A stretch of 12,685 nt of DNA from JBICIG01 sp043101605. GTDB taxonomy: Bacteria; Planctomycetota; Phycisphaerae; Phycisphaerales; UBA1924. Made by a program: the position numbers and the translations under genes. Positions 6,721 to 12,238 of the stretch are shown piece after piece; positions within the stretch are counted from its first letter, which is position 1, and every line of letters starts with the position of its first letter. The notes below the pieces were generated by a model. It searched no databases, was not told the DNA's origin, and saw only the letters and a program-made list of their open reading frames with translations. The stretch is from the NCBI GenBank assembly GCA_043101605.1, contig JBICIG010000021.1, forward strand, positions 1 to 12,685, read 5' to 3'.

Positions 6721-8025
6721 ATGCAAATTGCTCGCTCCTTCGGACTTCTCGCCTTGGGTGCGCTCAGTGGCGTCGCCCGTGCCCAGTTGACCTACCAGAT
6801 CGAGGTCATCGCGGACACGCGAAACGACTTCAGCACCATCACTGGCCAAGGTCGCGCGTCCATCGCGAGCAACGGGCATGTCTCGTTCCGCGCGACGCTG
6901 CCCAGTGGCGCCCGATCTCTCTACCTGTGGGACGGCATGAGCTATTCCCAAGTCAGTACCCCGGGAAGCGATGTCAGCAACACGAACCAGATCAGCCATG
7001 ACGGCCGCGTTCTGGCTTGGGGCGAGCGAGACTCTTTCGGACAACGGACCATTCACCGGATGGTCGATGGCGTCGTCACGCTGATTTATGATGTGCCGGG
7101 CGATGTCGTCTTCAACAATGTCATCGCTGCCAGCGACGGGTCGTTCGCGTATGCGGGTTCAGCTTTCATCAGCCGCGTCAGCCCAATCGGCGACACGATC
7201 GACACCATCGGCCTGAGCGACGATCTGAGGCAGATCTGCGGCATCCCCGGGATGAATGACCACGGCACGATGGGATTCATCGGTTCGCTCGATTCGGTCT
7301 TCGCCCAAGCCGTTTGGCGGGGAAGCTCACCTTTCCTGCCGCCAGATCAGTTCGATCCCGCCCAATGCAACGCTGACATCAACAATGACGAAGTGGTCGC
7401 CTTCACCGCGTTCCGCCCCGGCGAGGATGCCGGCGTGTACAGCTTCGACGGCACCACGCTTCGCACGCTCGTCGAGCCATGGAGCGGGCTCAACAATTCG
7501 CTCAGAGGCAGCGAAGGCGGTCTTGCTATCAACAATGCAGGGGACGTCGCACTCATCCTGCAGCCCTCCGCGACTGAGTCCGCCGGGCTCTGGGTTCTGC
7601 ACCCGAACGGCACGAGGAGCCTCGTGTTTCAACCGACGATCCTCCCCGGAGAGATATTCTCAGCTCAACTAGGAGACAGGAGCTTTGGCCCGGGCGGGCT
7701 GAGCGACTCCGGCCAGCTCGTGTTCACATATGCAATTCGAAGCGATACTTTTCTCGCGATCGCGACTCCGATCCCTGCGCCCTGCCCCGCCGACCTGACC
7801 GGCTCCTCCGACCCCAACGACCCCTCCTACGCCATGCCCGACGGCGACGCCGACGGCGACGACTTCTTCTTCTACCTCGACGCCTTCGCAACAACCGATC
7901 TGGCGGTCTGCGATCTCACCGGCTCTTCCGACCCCAACGACCCCTCCTTCGACACGCCCGACGGCGACTGCGACGGCGACGACTTCTTCCGATACCTCGA
8001 CCTCTTCGCCGCCGGCTGCAACTGA
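6721..8025 (+). CDS. Secreted repeat protein with C-terminal GC-type dockerin (D)
   Basis: 434 residues from ATG 6721, preceded by GGGAG six bases upstream and followed by a clear signal peptide (residues 1 to about 22, LLALGALSGVARA before QLTYQ). An upstream ATG at 6658 would put a charged, non-secretory stretch in front and is rejected. The body (23-354) has beta-rich repeats with motifs such as ASNGHVSFRA, INNDEVVAFTAF, INNAGDVALIL and LSDSGQLVFTY, the same broad class as gene B, with no enzyme motif. Residues 355-434 are a complete dockerin with both acidic loops (DADGDDFFFYLD and DCDGDDFFRYLD) and Cys at module positions 1, 43, 63 and 79. The tail is nearly identical in DNA to that of gene E. 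A strong terminator follows at 8054-8085. Secretion and dockerin are confident; the role of the body is unknown. Confidence 0.92.
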   Translation: MQIARSFGLLALGALSGVARAQLTYQIEVIADTRNDFSTITGQGRASIASNGHVSFRATLPSGARSLYLWDGMSYSQVSTPGSDVSNTNQISHDGRVLAWGERDSFGQRTIHRMVDGVVTLIYDVPGDVVFNNVIAASDGSFAYAGSAFISRVSPIGDTIDTIGLSDDLRQICGIPGMNDHGTMGFIGSLDSVFAQAVWRGSSPFLPPDQFDPAQCNADINNDEVVAFTAFRPGEDAGVYSFDGTTLRTLVEPWSGLNNSLRGSEGGLAINNAGDVALILQPSATESAGLWVLHPNGTRSLVFQPTILPGEIFSAQLGDRSFGPGGLSDSGQLVFTYAIRSDTFLAIATPIPAPCPADLTGSSDPNDPSYAMPDGDADGDDFFFYLDAFATTDLAVCDLTGSSDPNDPSFDTPDGDCDGDDFFRYLDLFAAGCN

Positions 8026-8040
8026 TCCGCCCTCCCCAAA
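7783..8040 (+). repeat. Dockerin-tail DNA repeat, copy in gene D
   Basis: These 258 bases match 9946-10203 with five substitutions by hand alignment (about 98%). All five are synonymous and fall in the first half. Identity runs through the stop codon and about 15 bases beyond, so protein-level selection alone does not explain it. The sequences upstream (the two protein bodies) and downstream (the two terminators) differ. Confidence 0.92.
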
Positions 8041-8053
8041 ACCACAGCCTCAC

Positions 8054-8085
8054 CCGCCGCGCCTCAGGGGCGCGGCGGCCTTTTT
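8054..8085 (+). terminator. Rho-independent terminator after gene D
   Basis: A perfect 10-bp GC stem (CCGCCGCGCC with GGCGCGGCGG, 8054-8063 and 8069-8078) has a five-base loop and is followed by CC and five Ts. It lies 29 bases after the stop of gene D. Confidence 0.9.
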
Positions 8086-8117
8086 CTGCGTCTTCCTTCT
8101 CTCTGAACCCCCCCACG

Positions 8118-8126
8118 GTTACATTG
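8118..8126 (+). promoter_or_regulatory. Shared GTTACATTG element (candidate -10) before the relic gene
   Basis: GTTACATTG, containing the -10-like TACATT (8120-8125), lies about 30 bases before the relic ATG at 8155, between the terminator and the CAGGAG ribosome site (8141-8146). The same nine bases occur before genes F and G. No clear -35 box is seen. Confidence 0.4.
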
Positions 8127-8154
8127 CACTCATCACCGGTCAGGAGCCTCGTCG

Positions 8155-8214
8155 ATGACGCACGCCCGACAAACCGCCGCACTCGCGAGCGAAGGCCGTG
8201 TGATCAACGCGTGA
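8155..8214 (+). pseudogene. 19-codon chimeric relic: start of a gene-G-like gene fused in frame to the end of the dehydrogenase gene
   Basis: The frame reads MTHARQTAALASEGRVINA and stops. Its promoter, ribosome site and first codons (to about 8186) match gene G at 12239, while 8176-8214 match the end of the dihydrolipoyl dehydrogenase gene (6603-6641) with two mismatches in 39 bases. Both parents contain GCCGCnCTCGC, so the crossover probably used that short homology. Homology to the dehydrogenase side continues some eight bases past the stop. The product would have half a signal peptide and no dockerin, so it is almost surely non-functional, although its expression signals look intact. It marks a past rearrangement. 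Confidence 0.88.
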
Positions 8215-8243
8215 CCTGCCTGTTCCCACCTCCTCTCCAAATC

Positions 8244-8273
8244 TTAACGCGCAGTCAGAGTGTGCGATCTATA
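8244..8273 (+). promoter_or_regulatory. Weak candidate promoter for gene E
   Basis: In the 120 bases between the relic and gene E, TTAACG (8244-8249) is followed after 18 bases by TCTATA (8268-8273). It is the only sigma-70-like pair I see there, and other registers around TATACC are possible. The rest of 8215-8334 is AT-richer than the surroundings and shows no gene or terminator. Confidence 0.25.
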
Positions 8274-8334
8274 CCACAGGAGGCCTTGTTGCTAACTTCG
8301 TCTTCGTGTTAGGAGCTCTTGAAAGGAGATAGGA

Positions 8335-10188
8335 GTGTCCAGAAAAAGAACGCGGTCGTCCGCCGCTTGCGCTGTGCTCTTGTTGATTGCGCTACGCGCT
8401 CCTGGTCAAGTTGTGTCATATGACACCATCGCTCTCACGGGACAAACCCCAGACGGACCAGGCGTTCCGTCTCTCGTGTATGGGAACAATTTTGGCAATC
8501 GCGTAATCGCTAGCAGCAATGGCTCTGCAATGTTCGTGGCGAGGCTGACTGGACCGGGCGTCGACTCAGGCAACGACGACGCGCTCATCACCGACACCAG
8601 CGTGATCGGCCGGGAGGGTGTGACAGGCTTCAGCGACACACCGCCCGGCTTCTCTTCCGGAGTGTCCTACCGAAGCTTCCCAAACTTCCTCATCACGGAT
8701 AGCTCGAGCGGCGTCTTCAATGCGTTCGTGCAGGGACCGGGAATCACTGGGGATGTGAACGATAGCGGTATTTGGGAGCTGCGCGGTTCCTTCACACCAT
8801 CGCTCCGCATCAAAGCCGGGGATCCGGCACCAGATATTCCTGGCTCGTTTGTTCTGCGGTCACCGTCTGTCATTGCTGCTTCACCGTTTGGTTATCTCGC
8901 CAGTGGCGGAATCAGCGATGGCACAAACGCCCTCTGGCGGACCGACGGCAATGGCTTGCCGTTTGAGTTGTTGGCTCGTACCGGCACGCAGGCCCCGGGG
9001 GTTGACCCCGGGCTCACATTTACAAGCCTCGCAGGCCGGGGCTTTACGGACACCGGGGCGAGCTACTTCAGCGGTCGCCTTGCCGGGTCTGGAGTCACGG
9101 CCGCGAACGATTTTGGGCTTTGGTCCGACCGATCGGGATCCGGAGCGCAAGTTCTTGTGCGCGAAGGGGACCCAGCGCCGGGCACATTTCCCGGCGTGTC
9201 TCTTAACCTCATTGAAGATCGTTTTGCGATCAGTGCTCTCGATGAGATTGCGTTCGTGTCATCGCTTGCTGGGTTCGGCGTCACCGCCACGAACAACTCT
9301 GCTGTGTTTAGTGAAGGCGAAGGAGGTGGTGGCAGTCTTCGCTTAATCGCTCGAACTGGGAACGAAGCCCCTGACCTCGGTCCCGGTGTCGTGTTCACGA
9401 GCTTCTCGAGCGTAAGTATTACATTCAATGGCGAGACCGCATTTCAGGCGCTGGTTTCAGGGCCGGGGATCTCGGAAGCAAACAACGCAGGGATTTGGCG
9501 CAGCACAGTTTTCTCTCCACTACAGCTTGTACTAAGGGAGGGTGATCAGGCACCAGGTACAGGCCCAGGTGTGGTCTTTGCACAGGGATTCCCTGATTTC
9601 ACTGTTGTCTCCGGCGGTGACTATCTGGTATCGGCGCGTCTCTCCGGTCCCGGCGTGAACTCGACGAATGACCGAGGCATCTGGCTCACTGATGGAAGTG
9701 GCACATCCGTCGATCTGCCGAAGTTCGCTCTCGTGGCTCGCACGGGTGACGCGTTCAACGTCAGCGATGATCCCATGTCTCCGGATCTTCGCACCATTCA
9801 GAGCCTTCGGGTCTTCACGAGTTCGAACGATGGCACCGGCCTTGGATCCGCTGCCATTCCTTTTCAGAATTCCGTCGTGTTTTCTGCCACATTCACCGAT
9901 GGAAGTGGTGGTGTATTCCGTGCAACGGTCTCCCCGGAGGCGCCATGCCCCGCCGATCTCACCGGCTCCTCCGACCCCAACGACCCCTCCTACGCCATGC
10001 CCGACGGCGATGCCGACGGCGACGACTTCTTCTTCTACCTCGACGCCTTCGCAACAACCGATCTGGCCGTCTGCGACCTCACCGGCTCTTCCGACCCCAA
10101 CGACCCCTCCTTCGACACGCCCGACGGCGACTGCGACGGCGACGACTTCTTCCGATACCTCGACCTCTTCGCCGCCGGCTGCAACTGA
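8335..10188 (+). CDS. Secreted GPGV/GDPAPG tandem-repeat protein with C-terminal GC-type dockerin (E)
   Basis: 617 residues from GTG 8335, with AAGGAG (8323-8328) six bases upstream. A basic start (MSRKRTRSS) and hydrophobic core (CAVLLLIAL) form a signal peptide cleaved near residues 20-25. The body has about six repeats pairing a segment such as LTGPGVDSGND, LAGSGVTAANDFGLW or LSGPGVNSTNDRGIW with one such as VREGDPAPGTFPGV or LREGDQAPGTGPGV, likely blades of a beta-propeller or a solenoid. No enzyme motif is seen. Gene F has the same repeat class. Residues 538-617 are a complete dockerin. Sampled 60-base lines are 48-60% GC in the body but 73% in the tail, and the body uses many T- and G-ending codons unlike its neighbours. 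It looks like an acquired body joined to a resident dockerin tail. Function unknown. Confidence 0.92.
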   Translation: MSRKRTRSSAACAVLLLIALRAPGQVVSYDTIALTGQTPDGPGVPSLVYGNNFGNRVIASSNGSAMFVARLTGPGVDSGNDDALITDTSVIGREGVTGFSDTPPGFSSGVSYRSFPNFLITDSSSGVFNAFVQGPGITGDVNDSGIWELRGSFTPSLRIKAGDPAPDIPGSFVLRSPSVIAASPFGYLASGGISDGTNALWRTDGNGLPFELLARTGTQAPGVDPGLTFTSLAGRGFTDTGASYFSGRLAGSGVTAANDFGLWSDRSGSGAQVLVREGDPAPGTFPGVSLNLIEDRFAISALDEIAFVSSLAGFGVTATNNSAVFSEGEGGGGSLRLIARTGNEAPDLGPGVVFTSFSSVSITFNGETAFQALVSGPGISEANNAGIWRSTVFSPLQLVLREGDQAPGTGPGVVFAQGFPDFTVVSGGDYLVSARLSGPGVNSTNDRGIWLTDGSGTSVDLPKFALVARTGDAFNVSDDPMSPDLRTIQSLRVFTSSNDGTGLGSAAIPFQNSVVFSATFTDGSGGVFRATVSPEAPCPADLTGSSDPNDPSYAMPDGDADGDDFFFYLDAFATTDLAVCDLTGSSDPNDPSFDTPDGDCDGDDFFRYLDLFAAGCN

Positions 10189-10203
10189 TCCGCCCTCCCC
10201 AAA
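9946..10203 (+). repeat. Dockerin-tail DNA repeat, copy in gene E
   Basis: Partner of 7783-8040, offset by 2163 bases, with five synonymous differences. The repeat starts abruptly at the first Cys codon of the dockerin, where base composition also changes, and ends in the 3' untranslated region just before the gene-specific terminator. Confidence 0.92.
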
Positions 10204-10205
10204 CC

Positions 10206-10232
10206 ACACCCGGCCCCGCCGGGTGTTTCTCT
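10206..10232 (+). terminator. Rho-independent terminator after gene E
   Basis: ACACCCGGC (10206-10214) pairs perfectly with GCCGGGTGT (10218-10226) around a CCC loop, followed by TTCTCT. It differs in sequence from the terminators after D and F although the DNA just before it is shared with D. Confidence 0.75.
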
Positions 10233-10248
10233 GCGCCAAGCGGGCGCC

Positions 10249-10277
10249 CCGACAGCACCATCCCGGTCGTGCTTCGG
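10249..10277 (+). other. Imperfect hairpin in the E-F intergenic region
   Basis: CCGA-C-AGCAC (10249-10258) can pair with GTGCT-TCGG (10269-10277), giving nine pairs, one bulged C and a ten-base loop. It lies between the terminator of E and the GTTACATTG element of F. There is no T-run. It may be chance in GC-rich DNA. Confidence 0.25.
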
Positions 10278-10307
10278 CAGAACCTCCTCGTCCGCAAAGG
10301 CGAATCA

Positions 10308-10316
10308 GTTACATTG
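10308..10316 (+). promoter_or_regulatory. Shared GTTACATTG element (candidate -10) before gene F
   Basis: The nine bases are identical to those before the relic (8118-8126) and gene G (12202-12210), although the flanks here are not part of the long repeat. That makes a functional element more likely than shared ancestry alone. The predicted leader is about 50 bases. Confidence 0.4.
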
Positions 10317-10370
10317 TCGGCGGGGTGCAGCGGGCTTGGTCAATCGGGGGGACCCTACGCGGAGGGCTCC

Positions 10371-12110
10371 ATGTCTCAAGTCATCACCAATCGTTCGGCG
10401 ATCGTCGCCAGCCTTCTTGCCGCCGGGTTCGCCTCGGCCGACCCCGGTTCCGTCCGGGTCGTCGCGCTCTCGGGCCAGCCCGTCCCCGGGACACCTCCCG
10501 GCGTGACATTCCAGTTCTTCGGCTTGCCCGGCCCGGCTTTCAAGGCGCCCCTCATCGGTGATTCCGGAGCCGTCGCCTTCCTCGCGACGCTCCAGGGTCC
10601 CGGCGTCGGCCCCGACAACAACATTGCCCTCGTCGCGTATCGCAACAACGCACTCGAACTCGTCGCACGAACGGGTGATCAGGCCCCCGGAGCCCCCGCC
10701 GGCTACCGATTCCATGAACTCGACCCGAACCAGGGCGAGTCGATCAAAATGAACGACTGGGGCAGGACCGTGTTCCTCGCCCGCCTCCGCGACCCCGCCG
10801 GAACTCGCAGAGACGACCTCACGGTCTGGACCGAAGGGCAAGGCTCGCTCGCTCCGTTCCGATTCCTCTCACCGGACATGCCCGAGTTCTTCTACGAGAT
10901 CGAACACCCGGTGATCAATGATCCGGGCACGATCGCCTTCCATGGCATCATCCGCCAACCGCCGGGATCCCCCGCGATCGGCGGGCTCTTCACCGACGCC
11001 GGCGGCATCCCCACCCGTGTGACCAACCTCTTTGGGACCGTCGCCGGCATCAACGACGACGGCGATGTCCTCGGCACCGGCGCCAGTGGCGTCCTTCTCG
11101 CTTCGGACGACGATCTGACCAAACTCGTCTACGCGGGCCTGCCCGTTCCGGGAGCCCCGCCAGACTCCCACATCCGCAGTTCCGGTGGAAACCTCCGTCT
11201 CAGCGAGAAAAGTTTCGCCTTCATCGGCACCATGGAAGGCCCGCACATTACCCCAGACTCCGATCGCGGTGTCATGGCCGGCCCGCTGGGCAACTTCTCA
11301 CTGAGAGCAAGGGAAGGTCAACCCGCGCCGGGAACTCCAGACGGCGTCTCGCTCAGGCTCTTTAGAGACGGCACGGGCGATCCGGATGTCTTGAATGTCA
11401 ACGCGTCTGGACACGTCGCGTTCATCGACAGACTTGAAGGGCCCGGCGTCAACTCCTCGAATGCGACGGGCATCTGGACCGACCTCGCCGGATCGCTCTC
11501 GCTCGTCGCGCGCGAAGGCGACCCCGCGCCCGGCACCGAGCGCGGCACCATCATCAGCACGATCTACATCAACTTCGTCGAGTACACGCTGGCGATCAAT
11601 GATCGCGGACAAGGCATCTTTGGCGCGGGCGTCGAGAACCCGAACAGCCAGATCGTCAACGCCCGCACACTCTGGTGGTTCGACGCCACCGGCAACTTCC
11701 GAGTGCTCCTCCGCGACGGCGATGTCATCGATACCAATCCCGACCCCGCGTCGACAACCCTCCGCACCATCGGCCTCCTCAACCCCAACGGCGCCTCGCT
11801 CAACGAACAGGGCCAGGTCGCTGTCCGCGTGTTCTTCACCGACGGCACCGACGCCATCCTCATCGCTCAGATTCCCTGCCCCGCGGATCTCACCGGCAGC
11901 AGCGATCCCTCCGACGACTCCTTCGGCCGCCCCGACGGCGACGCTGACACCGACGACTTCCTCTACTTCCTCGACGCCTTCGCCCAACAATCCCTTCGCC
12001 ATTGCGACCTCGGATCAACCGATCAGGGATCGCTCGTCCTGCCCGATGGCATCTGCGACGGCGACGACTTCTTCCGATACCTCGACCTCTTCGCCGCCGG
12101 CTGCAACTGA
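10371..12110 (+). CDS. Secreted GPGV/GDPAPG tandem-repeat protein with variant GC-type dockerin (F)
   Basis: 579 residues from ATG 10371, with GGAGGG (10361-10366) just upstream and a signal peptide (residues 1 to about 21, IVASLLAAGFASA before DPGS). The longer open frame from 9945 is antisense-like sequence over the end of gene E and is rejected. The body repeats the class seen in gene E: SGQPVPGTPPGVTF, LQGPGVGPDNN, ARTGDQAPGAPAG, AREGQPAPGTPDGV, LEGPGVNSSNATGIW and AREGDPAPGTERG, interspersed with INDRGQGIF-type strands. This suggests a beta-propeller-like fold with no visible active site. The dockerin (503-579) is unusual: its second half has lost the T-G-S-S-D-P-N-D-P-S segment and is three residues shorter, with Ile in place of the first loop Asp. 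GC-rich codon use is like the neighbours and unlike gene E. A strong terminator follows. Function unknown. Confidence 0.93.
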   Translation: MSQVITNRSAIVASLLAAGFASADPGSVRVVALSGQPVPGTPPGVTFQFFGLPGPAFKAPLIGDSGAVAFLATLQGPGVGPDNNIALVAYRNNALELVARTGDQAPGAPAGYRFHELDPNQGESIKMNDWGRTVFLARLRDPAGTRRDDLTVWTEGQGSLAPFRFLSPDMPEFFYEIEHPVINDPGTIAFHGIIRQPPGSPAIGGLFTDAGGIPTRVTNLFGTVAGINDDGDVLGTGASGVLLASDDDLTKLVYAGLPVPGAPPDSHIRSSGGNLRLSEKSFAFIGTMEGPHITPDSDRGVMAGPLGNFSLRAREGQPAPGTPDGVSLRLFRDGTGDPDVLNVNASGHVAFIDRLEGPGVNSSNATGIWTDLAGSLSLVAREGDPAPGTERGTIISTIYINFVEYTLAINDRGQGIFGAGVENPNSQIVNARTLWWFDATGNFRVLLRDGDVIDTNPDPASTTLRTIGLLNPNGASLNEQGQVAVRVFFTDGTDAILIAQIPCPADLTGSSDPSDDSFGRPDGDADTDDFLYFLDAFAQQSLRHCDLGSTDQGSLVLPDGICDGDDFFRYLDLFAAGCN

Positions 12111-12137
12111 TCCGCCCTTCCCGAACCACAGCCTCGC

Positions 12138-12169
12138 CCGCCGCGCCTCAGGGGCGCGGCGGCCTTTTT
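12138..12169 (+). terminator. Rho-independent terminator after gene F
   Basis: Same 10-bp GC stem, five-base loop and five-T run as the terminator after gene D. It is part of repeat R2 and lies 27 bases after the stop of gene F. Confidence 0.9.
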
Positions 12170-12201
12170 CTGCGTCTTCCTTTTCTCTAACCCCCCCCAC
12201 G

Positions 12202-12210
12202 GTTACATTG
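12202..12210 (+). promoter_or_regulatory. Shared GTTACATTG element (candidate -10) before gene G
   Basis: GTTACATTG contains TACATT (12204-12209) and lies about 30 bases before ATG 12239, followed by the CAGGAG ribosome site (12225-12230). It is copied within repeat R2 and also present, in different flanks, before gene F. Confidence 0.4.
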
Positions 12211-12238
12211 CACCCATCACCGGTCAGGAGTCGCTCCG

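Larger units (their letters stand above)
7968..8186 (+). repeat. Direct repeat R1: dockerin end, terminator, promoter and start of next gene
   Basis: This stretch of about 219 bases is repeated at 12053-12270 with roughly ten differences, one of them a C-run length change. It covers the last codons of the dockerin, the stop, a rho-independent terminator, the GTTACATTG element, the CAGGAG ribosome site and the first ten or so codons of the next gene. The identity stops at 8186, exactly where the relic gene switches to dehydrogenase-gene sequence. Confidence 0.92.

Noticed and set aside
4866..6722. Extension of the metalloprotease frame by about 620 codons upstream on the minus strand
   Set aside because: The extension is antisense to lpdA, is rich in Gly, Asp and Val with no domain, and would bury the signal peptide. 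A strong ribosome site stands seven bases before ATG 4865.
7783..10203. CRISPR-like or other regularly spaced short repeats
   Set aside because: The repeats are long, few, lie in coding and terminator DNA, and have no regular spacers. No cas genes are present.
9532..10239. Minus-strand open frame rich in Glu, Val and Gly across the dockerin of gene E
   Set aside because: Similar E/V/G-rich frames appear opposite every dockerin tail here. They are shadows of the acidic loop codons.
10249..10277. A small structured RNA or riboswitch between E and F
   Set aside because: Only one imperfect hairpin is visible, with no conserved riboswitch core or expression platform. Kept only as a low-confidence hairpin.
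9945..10370. Extension of gene F upstream to 9945
   Set aside because: This part overlaps the dockerin of gene E in another frame and is Arg-rich. GGAGGG and a signal peptide fix the start at 10371.
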